Source: Asaia bogorensis
GTDB lineage: Bacteria; Pseudomonadota; Alphaproteobacteria; Acetobacterales; Acetobacteraceae
DNA: 13,320 bases
Direction: 5' to 3'
Assembly: GCA_945871455.1 (NCBI GenBank)
Contig: CAMBXJ010000057.1
Location: 1-13,320 of the forward strand
The position numbers and the translations under genes were made by a program. Below are positions 7,006-13,225 of the stretch, piece after piece (position 1 is the first letter of the stretch; every line of letters starts with the position of its first letter). The notes beneath the pieces were generated by a model that ran no database searches, was not told the DNA's origin, and saw only the letters and a list, made by a program, of their open reading frames with translations.

Positions 7006-7149
7006 TCAGCGCCCTTGGAAGCGGTCGTTCGGCAGGGTTTTCTCGACCGCCTGAGGCTGCGGGTTCGGCGGAAACGCGCCCAGCAACACCATGCCCACCG
7101 CCAGCAAAAGCACCCCCGCGGCCACGACGATCAGAAAAATGCGGGTCAT
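7006..7149 (-). CDS. Small single-pass membrane protein, function unknown
   Basis: This 47-residue protein has a Met-Thr-Arg start, one hydrophobic helix (about residues 4-25, FLIVVAAGVLLLAVGMVLLG) and a short polar tail with PPNPQPQAVEKTLPNDRF. The tail is probably periplasmic by the positive-inside rule. I recall similar tiny proteins with a PPNP...EK.LPNDRF tail in the aroK-xerD gap of related alphaproteobacteria, but I do not know a function. The start at 7149 is chosen because the hydrophobic segment follows directly; AGGAG lies 14 bases upstream, which is long. A 21-residue longer form is possible but would put charged residues ahead of the helix. Confidence 0.68.
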   Translation of the reverse strand: MTRIFLIVVAAGVLLLAVGMVLLGAFPPNPQPQAVEKTLPNDRFQGR

Positions 7150-7345
7150 GGCCTCGGCCGGTGCTCCTGTCTTGCGTGCGTGGTTCGTGCTCGTTTGGTG
7201 TCGCCCCCTCACCCGCCGCGGCGTCCCGGACCGCCCATCACCGACGTGAGGGTGGCACCAAGGTCGTGCGACGGTCTGGCGGAATGCACCGATTCATCCA
7301 AGGCGCGAACCGTGAGCAGACCGCATGGCCTGCCCGACGCAGCGT

Positions 7346-7355
7346 GTGCTAGCCT
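7346..7355 (+). promoter_or_regulatory. Candidate -10 box of aroK-aroB with a nearly leaderless start
   Basis: GTGCTAGCCT, identical to the sequence before the Uma2 gene, would start transcription near 7362, two bases before the ATG at 7364. That ATG has no Shine-Dalgarno, which agrees with a leaderless message. No -35 hexamer is evident. Confidence 0.35.
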
Positions 7356-7363
7356 CCGCCACC

Positions 7364-9043
7364 ATGACACGCAACACCGCACTGCGGGAGACGATTCCGC
7401 TGCCTGACACACTGACCGGCCGTAGCATCGCGCTGGTCGGGCTGATGGGGGCCGGCAAGACCTCGATCGGCCGTCGCCTGGCCGCCCGCCTGGGCCTGCC
7501 GTTCCGCGACGCCGACACCGAGATCGAACTGGCCGCCGGCTGCACCATTCCGGAAATCTTCGACCGCTACGGCGAACCGGCATTTCGCGACGGGGAGCGC
7601 CGGGTGATCCGTCGCCTGCTGGCCGGCGATCCGATGGTGGTTGCCTTCGGTGGTGGGGCCTTCATGGACCCCGACACGCGGGCCATCGCGCGGGAGGAGG
7701 CTGTCACCGTCTGGCTGCGCTGCTCCCTGCCGACCCTGGTCCGCCGGGTCGCCACCCGTGACAACCGCCCATTGCTGGCCAATGGCGATGCCGAGGGCAC
7801 CTTGCGCCGACTGATGGATATCCGTCATCCCGTCTACGCCGAGGCCGACGTCATCGTCGATTGCGGCGATGAAGTGCCGGATCAAACCACGGCTCGCGTG
7901 CTGGAAGCACTGTCGGCGTGGAAACCCGCCCGACGCCTGTCGGTGATGTTGGAAACCACCCATTATGACGTGGTGATCGGCGACAACCTCCTGGCGCGCG
8001 CCGGTGCTCTGCTGGCGCCTCGCCTGCCGCAAAAACGCGCCGTCGTCGTGACCGACGAACAGGTGGCCCGCCTGCATCTGCCGACCTTGATGGCCGGCCT
8101 GGCGGAAACCGCTATCGCCGCCACCCACATCGTCGTTCCCGCTGGAGAAGCGTCCAAGAACCTGGACACCTGGGCCAGCGTGGTCGATCAGTTGTTGGAA
8201 GCTCGGGTCGAGCGGCGCACCGCGGTCATCGCACTCGGTGGCGGCGTGGTGGGCGATCTGGCCGGTTTCGCCGCCGCCACAACCCTGCGCGGCCTGCCCT
8301 TCGTGCAGATCCCGACCACCCTGTTGTCGCAGGTTGATTCGTCGGTCGGCGGCAAGACCGGCGTCAACACGCGCCGTGGCAAGAACCTGGTGGGCGCCTT
8401 CTACCAGCCACGGATGGTGCTGGCCGATACCAGCACCCTGGCAACCCTGCCGCCCCGAGAACTTCGCGCCGGTTACGCCGAAATCGCCAAGGCCGGGCTG
8501 ATCGGCGATGCCGCCTTCTTCGACTGGTGCGAGAACAACGGCGCCGGGGTCGTTGGCGGCGATCGCGACATCCAGGCCGAGGCCATCAAGCGGGCCTGCG
8601 CCTTCAAGGCCGCCGTCGTCGGCGAAGACGAACGCGAGGAAAAACCCAATGATGGTCGAGCGTTACTGAATTTGGGACACACGTTCGGGCACGCGCTGGA
8701 GGCGGAATACGGCTACGATGGCGGCCTGCTGCACGGCGAAGGCGTCGGCGTCGGCCTCGGCCTCGCCTTCAAGCTCTCCGCTCGCCTGGGCCATTGCAGT
8801 CAGGCGGATGCCGACCGCGTGGTATCCCATATCGCCTCGGTCGGGATGGCCGCCGATCTGCGCATGTTGAACCGCCGGTTCTCGGCCGAAACCTTGATTG
8901 GACACATGCGGCGGGACAAGAAAATGCGCGACGGCGCACTGCATTTCGTCCTGACCCGCGGCATCGGGCAGACGTTCACCAGCGCCGACGTGCCGCCCCA
9001 GGCGGTGACGGATCTGCTGCGGGAGGAGGGCTGCGCGGCCTGA
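7364..9043 (+). CDS. aroKB: Bifunctional shikimate kinase / 3-dehydroquinate synthase (AroK-AroB fusion)
   Basis: A single 559-residue reading frame joins two shikimate-pathway enzymes. Residues 20-185 are shikimate kinase: Walker A GLMGAGKT (26-33), DAD (49-51), FRDGERR (74-80), the GGG of the shikimate site (96-98) and RDNRPLL of the lid (132-138). Residues 197-559 are 3-dehydroquinate synthase: GGGVVGDLAGF (292-302), IPTTLLSQVDSSVGGKTGVN (316-335), predicted zinc ligands Glu373, His439 and His457, the neighbouring His443, and DKK (518-520). The link (SAWKPARRLSVML) is only about a dozen residues with no stop or frameshift. In most bacteria the genes are separate. The ATG at 7364 is preferred; an in-frame ATG at 7325 would add 13 unconserved residues. 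The two steps catalysed are not consecutive: AroB is step 2, AroK step 5. Confidence 0.95.
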   Translation: MTRNTALRETIPLPDTLTGRSIALVGLMGAGKTSIGRRLAARLGLPFRDADTEIELAAGCTIPEIFDRYGEPAFRDGERRVIRRLLAGDPMVVAFGGGAFMDPDTRAIAREEAVTVWLRCSLPTLVRRVATRDNRPLLANGDAEGTLRRLMDIRHPVYAEADVIVDCGDEVPDQTTARVLEALSAWKPARRLSVMLETTHYDVVIGDNLLARAGALLAPRLPQKRAVVVTDEQVARLHLPTLMAGLAETAIAATHIVVPAGEASKNLDTWASVVDQLLEARVERRTAVIALGGGVVGDLAGFAAATTLRGLPFVQIPTTLLSQVDSSVGGKTGVNTRRGKNLVGAFYQPRMVLADTSTLATLPPRELRAGYAEIAKAGLIGDAAFFDWCENNGAGVVGGDRDIQAEAIKRACAFKAAVVGEDEREEKPNDGRALLNLGHTFGHALEAEYGYDGGLLHGEGVGVGLGLAFKLSARLGHCSQADADRVVSHIASVGMAADLRMLNRRFSAETLIGHMRRDKKMRDGALHFVLTRGIGQTFTSADVPPQAVTDLLREEGCAA

Positions 9044-9078
9044 TGTTGACCGCCTGATGTCGAGCGCCTGATGTCGAG
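9037..9078 (+). repeat. Three tandem copies of a 14-bp unit across the aroK-aroB stop
   Basis: The unit CGCCTGATGTCGAG is repeated exactly at 9051-9064 and 9065-9078. A diverged first copy at 9037-9050 (GGCCTGATGTTGAC) contains the real stop codon TGA at 9041-9043. The extra copies look like tandem duplications of the gene's last bases. Confidence 0.85.
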
Positions 9079-9122
9079 CGGGGGGCGATGCGACGCCGGT
9101 CCGGGCCTGCAATCAGGTGGGA

Positions 9123-9162
9123 ACGCGCCAAGGACCGCCGGCGGCGGCGGTCCTTGGCGCGT
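9123..9162. terminator. Strong hairpin between convergent aroK-aroB and lytic transglycosylase genes
   Basis: A perfect 18-bp stem (9123-9140 with 9145-9162) closes on a four-base GCGG loop. It lies between two convergent genes and is symmetric, so it could stop transcription from both sides. Neither side has a proper T-run, so termination may rest on stem strength or on Rho. Confidence 0.7.
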
Positions 9163-9210
9163 CATATCCAAGCCGCCGCCATTTGACGCCGGTCGCTGGA
9201 CCGATCGCGC

Positions 9211-10176
9211 TTATGCCCCGAGGCGATCCGCCAGCAGCCCCACGGCCAGAGCATAAAAGTCCGACGGGTTGTAGCGGCGGATCGCACCGAAATTCGCATG
9301 CACGATAAACGCCTCTTCGCCGCCCTTATCGGGGATCACGATGGCGCTTGGCGTGTCCGCCCCCATGTTCCACACGCCTTCCAGCGGTCGCACACCCTGG
9401 CCTGCCCAGGCTCCCAGCGGCTTCCTGTTGTCGCGGCCGGCGCTGTTCGGGTCGAAGTTCGGTGGCAGGACAACCTGCTGGCCCCAGCTTTCCCCGCCGC
9501 GCCAGCCGGATTTCGCCAGATAGTTGGCGACCGAGCCGAACACGTCGCCGCGGTTGTTCCAGATATCGCGCTTGCCATCACCGTCGAAATCGACCGCATA
9601 GGCCAGATAACTGGTCGGCATGAACTGCGGTTGGCCCATGGCGCCGGCATAGCTGCCTGTCATCCGCGCGGCGACGATATTGCCCTGGTCGATGATTTTC
9701 AGCGCGGCCATCAACTCCCCACGGAAGAATTTCGCCCGCCGCCCATCCCATGCGAGCGTCGCCAACGCCTCCACCACGCGGAAATCGCCGGTATGGGCTC
9801 CGAAGCTGGATTCCAGCCCCCAGATGCCCGCGATCACGCCGGGAGAGACGTTGAACCGGTCCCGCACCCGGGTGAGCAGGGCCTGGTTCTGTCCGACCGC
9901 CTGCCTTCCGTCGTCGATTCGCTTGTCGGTGATCAACAAGGCGCGATACCGGGTCCAGGTCATGGTGAACTCGGGCTGTTTGCGATCGCGGTCCAGCACT
10001 TTCTGATTCGGCGCAATTCCGGCAAGCGCGGCGTCCAGCGTCGCCTGCGAGACGCCCGCCTTACGCGCCTCGGCCTGCAAGGCAGTCAGAAAGGCCTGGA
10101 AACTGTCAGCCGCGGCCCAGGCAGGGACGGCCAACACGGAAGGCGCTGCGGCAAGCAGGATTCGGCGATTGAGCAT
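9211..10176 (-). CDS. Periplasmic lytic murein transglycosylase, MltB family
   Basis: The 321-residue enzyme cleaves the glycan strands of peptidoglycan with formation of 1,6-anhydro-muramyl ends. Residues 1-21 (MLNRRILLAAAPSVLAVPAWA) form a signal peptide with a likely cut after AWA; no lipobox cysteine is seen, so it is probably soluble or loosely attached. The SLT_2 domain follows with GIWGLESSFG (117-126; Glu122 at the catalytic position), YAGAMGQPQFMPTSY (175-189) and DFDGDGKRDIWN (195-206), all typical of MltB. No C-terminal peptidoglycan-binding domain is present, so it is the short MltB_2-like form. The start at 10176 is chosen because the signal peptide begins there. The frame continues 36 codons upstream into the repeat and should not be annotated as protein. 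Confidence 0.93.
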   Translation of the reverse strand: MLNRRILLAAAPSVLAVPAWAAADSFQAFLTALQAEARKAGVSQATLDAALAGIAPNQKVLDRDRKQPEFTMTWTRYRALLITDKRIDDGRQAVGQNQALLTRVRDRFNVSPGVIAGIWGLESSFGAHTGDFRVVEALATLAWDGRRAKFFRGELMAALKIIDQGNIVAARMTGSYAGAMGQPQFMPTSYLAYAVDFDGDGKRDIWNNRGDVFGSVANYLAKSGWRGGESWGQQVVLPPNFDPNSAGRDNRKPLGAWAGQGVRPLEGVWNMGADTPSAIVIPDKGGEEAFIVHANFGAIRRYNPSDFYALAVGLLADRLGA

Positions 10177-10284
10177 GCACCCATACCTGCCATGGGCCGG
10201 GGGCCGCCCGCAATCGGTTGCTGTTGGGGGGAGGCTGGGTGCGGGTTGGAAAAGGGCGGGGTTTCCGCGCCGGGCCCCGGCCAA

Positions 10285-10331
10285 AGGGGCTTTGCCCCTC
10301 TGGAAACCCCACCAAGGGCGACGGCCCTTGG
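10285..10331. repeat. Pair of short hairpins in the left arm
   Basis: The first stem is AGGGGC (10285-10290) with GCCCCT (10294-10299), loop TTT. The second is CCAAGGGC (10312-10319) with GCCCTTGG (10324-10331), loop GACG. Both have counterparts in the right arm with changed but still paired bases. Confidence 0.75.
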
Positions 10332-10426
10332 AACCGAAACATTTGGCGGGATTTACGATGGGGCCTACCCGGGCGCTGAAACGTCCGGATATGCCCCATC
10401 GTCAATCCCGCCACACGAATCGCATC

Positions 10427-10472
10427 CCAAAGGCCGCGCCTTTGGTGGGAGGTCCAGGAGGGCAAAGCCCTC
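10427..10472. repeat. Pair of short hairpins in the right arm
   Basis: The first stem is CCAAAGGC (10427-10434) with GCCTTTGG (10438-10445), loop CGC. The second is GAGGGC (10458-10463) with GCCCTC (10467-10472), loop AAA. They mirror the left-arm hairpins and differ from them by paired substitutions. Confidence 0.75.
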
Positions 10473-10568
10473 TTGGCGGGGTTCCGGGGCAGAGCACCGC
10501 GCCTTTCTAAGCCCGCACCCAGCCTCCTCCCAACAGCAACCGATTGCGGACGGCCCCTGGCCCATGGC

Positions 10569-10580
10569 AGGTATCGTCTC
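10569..10580 (+). promoter_or_regulatory. Ribosome-binding site supplied by the right arm end
   Basis: AGGT (10569-10572), part of the conserved arm terminus, lies 8 bases before the ATG at 10581. The mirror copy on the other strand (10188-10185) lies 8 bases before the lytic transglycosylase ATG. It is a short four-base site but at the right distance for both genes. Confidence 0.45.
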
Positions 10581-11612
10581 ATGGTCATGATTCGCGCATT
10601 GCAGTTGCTCGCCGATCGGGATGTGGCACTGAACAGCATCCCGCCTCCTCCCCCGCCGGGTGCCACCGAGGTACAGCTTCGGGTGCGCGTTGTTGGGTTG
10701 AACCACATCGACGTCTGGGGGTTTCGCGGAATGGCCTTTGCCAAGCGCAAATACCCGCTGACCGTTGCCGCCGAAGCATCGTGCGAAGTGATCGCCGTCG
10801 GCTCCGATGTCACCGATCTGGCGCCGGGAGACCGCGTGGTGCCGTTCGGCGCGCTGACCTGTGGCACCTGCCGGTTCTGCGCCCGTGGCCAGGACAATCT
10901 GTGTGAGAACGTGGCCGGCGTGCGCGGCTTCCATGTCGACGGGTTCGCGCAGGACATCACCAACCACCCGGCCCGCCTCGCGGTCAAAATCCCCGACGGG
11001 GTCAGCCTGCGCGACGCCGCCTGCGTCTCGGTCGCCTATGCCACCGTCGAGCACATGCTGTTCGACAATGCCCGCCTCGAACCGGGCGAGTGGATTCTCA
11101 TCCATGCCGGCGGTTCGGGCATCGGCAGCATCGCCATCCGCATCGCCAAGTCGCTGGGGTGCACCGTGATCACGACCGTGGGCAGCGCCGACAAAGCCGC
11201 CCGCGCCACCGCACTCGGCGCCGACCATGTCATCAACTACCGAGAGGACCGTTTCGAGGGTGTGGTCCGCAAGCTGACCCGCAAGAAGGGCGTCGACGTC
11301 GTGTTCGAGCATGTGGGTGCCGACACCTGGAACGGCTCCCTGCTGTCGATGCGCCGCGGCGGGCGCCTGGTGACCTGCGGCGCCACATCCGGCCCGTCGG
11401 CCAGCCTGAATCTGATGCAGTTGTTCCAGCAGCAATACCGGATCATCGGCTCCTTCGGCGCGCCGCTGTCGGCGATCCGGCGGGCACTGGACCGCATTGC
11501 ATCCGGCGTCGCCCCGGTGATCGACACGGTCTATGGGCTGGAGGATTTCCGGGCCGGCGTCGAACGGCTGGAACACCGGGACGCGTTCGGCAAGATCCTG
11601 CTCGAACTGTGA
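10581..11612 (+). CDS. Zinc-type alcohol dehydrogenase/quinone oxidoreductase family (MDR) protein
   Basis: The 343-residue protein is a medium-chain dehydrogenase/reductase, expected to be a cytosolic NAD(P)-dependent oxidoreductase of unknown substrate. The GroES-like N-terminal domain has GLNHIDVWGFRG (39-50) where classical alcohol dehydrogenases carry the catalytic-zinc cysteine, so that ligand is missing here. The structural-zinc lobe is intact: Cys94, Cys97, Cys100 and Cys108 in CGTCRFCARGQDNLC. The Rossmann fold has HAGGSGIGSIAIRIAKSLG (175-193), and the end is complete (FGKILLEL). A proline run (21-26) follows the first strand. The ATG at 10581 is preferred; the ATG at 10587 would also work. 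The frame continues upstream into the mirrored repeat, which should not be taken as protein. The acyltransferase gene starts one base after its stop. Confidence 0.9.
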   Translation: MVMIRALQLLADRDVALNSIPPPPPPGATEVQLRVRVVGLNHIDVWGFRGMAFAKRKYPLTVAAEASCEVIAVGSDVTDLAPGDRVVPFGALTCGTCRFCARGQDNLCENVAGVRGFHVDGFAQDITNHPARLAVKIPDGVSLRDAACVSVAYATVEHMLFDNARLEPGEWILIHAGGSGIGSIAIRIAKSLGCTVITTVGSADKAARATALGADHVINYREDRFEGVVRKLTRKKGVDVVFEHVGADTWNGSLLSMRRGGRLVTCGATSGPSASLNLMQLFQQQYRIIGSFGAPLSAIRRALDRIASGVAPVIDTVYGLEDFRAGVERLEHRDAFGKILLEL

Positions 11613-11613
11613 A

Positions 11614-12507
11614 ATGCGCCGCCAGCTAACGCTCTACGGTGACCGGCTGCTGGGACGGCTGGTCAAGGGATTGCTGCATATCCTGCGCCGCACCGATCCA
11701 GACCGGTCCTCGGATTTCTGCGGCCGCATGGCACGCCGCATCGGCCCCTGGTTGCCGGCCCACCGCACCGGCCAGGCCAATCTGCGTTCAGCCTTCCCCG
11801 AAAAGGACGCCGCCTGGATCGAGGCGACCCTGCGCGAGGCCTGGGAGAACCTGGGGCGGGTGGTCGGCGAGTATGTGCATCTGGTCCGGATATGGGACTA
11901 CGATCCGGCGCATCCCAATACCGGCCGCATCCGGACCGACTCGGAGCCGATGTTCGAACTGCTGCTGAACGACGGCAAGCCGGCTTTGTGTTTCGCGGCG
12001 CATCTGGGCAACTGGGAATTGCCGGCGGTGGCTGCCGCGGCGCACGGGCTGCCCTCGGCCGTGGTCTACCGGATGCCGAACAACCAGGCCGTGGCGCGGG
12101 AGATCACCCGGATCCGCGCCCCGCTGATGGGCCGCCTGATCCGCACGCGCGCCCAGGCCGCCCTGGAAATGGCCGGCGCGCTGGATGCCGGCGAGCATCT
12201 GGGGATGCTGGTCGATCAGCATTTCTCGCGCGGCATCGACGTTACGTTCTTCGGCCGGCGCTGCAAGGCCAACCCCGCGATTGCCCGCCTGGCGCGTCGC
12301 TTCGACTGCCCGGTGGTGGGCGTGCATGTCGTGCGCCATACGGACCGAACCTTCCAGATCATGGCGGAAGGCCCGTTCGATCTGCCCCGGGACGGAACGG
12401 GCGAGGTGGACGTCGCGGCAACCACTCAGATGATCACCACGATCGTCGAGGGCTGGATTCGCGCCAACCCCGGTCAATGGCTGTGGTTCCACCGTCGCTG
12501 GCGCTGA
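11614..12507 (+). CDS. LpxL/HtrB-type lysophospholipid (lipid A late) acyltransferase
   Basis: The 297-residue protein belongs to the LpxL/HtrB family of inner-membrane acyltransferases, which add a secondary fatty acid from acyl-ACP to lipid A. The catalytic H-x4-E motif is HLGNWE (His130, Glu135). Other family marks are a hydrophobic N-terminal part, AYR-like VVYRMPNN (about 148-155), LVDQHFSRGIDVTFFGR and the end WLWFHRRWR. The ATG at 11614 follows the dehydrogenase stop (TGA 11610-11612) after one base, so translation is very likely coupled. A longer upstream start inside the dehydrogenase gene is unlikely because its 27 extra residues look like out-of-frame coding. Whether the acceptor is lipid A or another lipid (for example ornithine lipid) cannot be decided from sequence. 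Confidence 0.9.
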   Translation: MRRQLTLYGDRLLGRLVKGLLHILRRTDPDRSSDFCGRMARRIGPWLPAHRTGQANLRSAFPEKDAAWIEATLREAWENLGRVVGEYVHLVRIWDYDPAHPNTGRIRTDSEPMFELLLNDGKPALCFAAHLGNWELPAVAAAAHGLPSAVVYRMPNNQAVAREITRIRAPLMGRLIRTRAQAALEMAGALDAGEHLGMLVDQHFSRGIDVTFFGRRCKANPAIARLARRFDCPVVGVHVVRHTDRTFQIMAEGPFDLPRDGTGEVDVAATTQMITTIVEGWIRANPGQWLWFHRRWR

Positions 12508-12531
12508 CGCGTCCGATCTGGGCACACCGGG

Positions 12532-12563
12532 GGGCCGATAGCGTGATGCCTTAATTTCGGCCC
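12532..12563 (+). terminator. Weak candidate terminator after the acyltransferase gene
   Basis: GGGCCGA (12532-12538) pairs with TCGGCCC (12557-12563) across an 18-base loop, 25 bases after the stop. The long loop and missing T-run make this weak; no better hairpin is seen nearby. Confidence 0.3.
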
Positions 12564-12634
12564 GGATTCGTTGTGAAGTCAGTCCACCTGAAACCTCAGG
12601 ATTCGCTTACCAGACCGCTGTGGGACGCATCCCC

Positions 12635-13225
12635 ATGAGTGTACGATCCGACGTGGCTTTCGATCGCAAATCAAAGCCCGCCGCGATCAAATCGGATCTC
12701 GATGGGTCAGCGGCGTACAGGTTCGCACGGTGCGCCAATGCGTTGTTCCGCCTCAGTGTGTCCACGAGTGACGAGACCATCATCCAAGTCCTGTTCCTCG
12801 ACGATGACACTGTGGCTCTGGTATCGTTTACGAGGAAAACGGGATCGAAGGGCTGCGCAGATTCAACCGCAAACGTGGAACTGCCGGCTGACCGTGGAAC
12901 ATATGTACGAATTAGTAGCTCTGGTCATCGCAACGCCGCCTCTCAGGATACATTAGCCGCGGGCATGATTGGGAGGCATCCCCCCTTGACATGGAACACC
13001 GCAACACCGACGGCAATTTCGCGCGCTAGAGTCGGCGCAACACGCTGCATCTGACGGTGACTTTGGAGCTCTGCCAAACTACATCTCGGCCGACGAAACC
13101 GTGCTCGTGATTGATGCGGCACAACCGACCCACGCGGGTCGCCCAGTTGGTTGCTGAGCACCAAATGACGTGACGGTCGAGGCCCCCTTGTCCGAACATG
13201 CAGCCGTTCCACGGCCTTCCAAATG
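12635..13225 (+). pseudogene. Decayed IS630-family transposase
   Basis: Pieces of one IS630-type transposase appear in the expected order but in shifting frames. They are RFARCANALF and LFLDDDTVAL (to 12820, frame of 12635), WYRL (12819-12830), YEENGIEGLRRFNRKRG (from 12829), CRLTVEHMYELVALVIAT (from 12882), MEHRNTDGNF (12991-13020) and SADETVLVIDAAQPTHAG followed by RPVGC, stop, APNDVTV (about 13088-13180). The stop TGA at 13155-13157 replaces the usual tryptophan of GCWAPK. The DDE domain block around DAAQPTHA is the clearest match. Several frameshifts, an in-frame stop and loss of sequence in the middle make it non-functional. Both ends are uncertain: I could not define terminal inverted repeats or a TA duplication, and similarity fades near 13225, where a faint HG-containing match remains. 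Confidence 0.75.

Larger units (their letters stand above)
10183..10574. repeat. 392-bp mirrored repeat: two inverted diverged arms with no spacer
   Basis: Bases 10183-10378 and 10379-10574 are reverse-complement copies of one 196-base unit, about 78% identical by eye. All pairings I checked share one axis (paired positions sum to 20757). The outer 63 bases of the arms differ at only three positions; the inner parts differ more, and the 21-base stretches at 10344-10364 and 10393-10413 match at all but one base. Each arm contains two short hairpins. The element fills the gap between the divergent lytic transglycosylase and dehydrogenase genes, ending 6 bases before each start codon. No protein is encoded in it, although its arm ends are open in frame with both genes. 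It resembles a composite of paired REP-like or other non-autonomous palindromic elements; I do not recognise the family. Confidence 0.9.

Noticed and set aside
7206..7252. Inverted repeat CCCTCAC...GTGAGGG between the small membrane protein gene and aroK-aroB
   Set aside because: The stem is seven bases with a 33-base loop, within chance expectation for this GC content, and there is no supporting context.
8741..8764. GGCGTC/GGCCTC tandem hexamers inside aroK-aroB
   Set aside because: They encode the Gly-Val-Gly-Val-Gly-Leu run at a conserved helix of dehydroquinate synthase; this looks like ordinary codon bias rather than a repeat element.
10183..10574. Mirrored repeat read as a CRISPR array or as an insertion sequence with its own gene
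   Set aside because: There are only two inverted arms, no regularly spaced direct repeats, and no transposase-like frame inside.
9298..10590. Long open frame (430 codons) on the + strand
   Set aside because: It is antisense to the MltB-family gene and runs through the mirrored repeat; its translation shows no domain.
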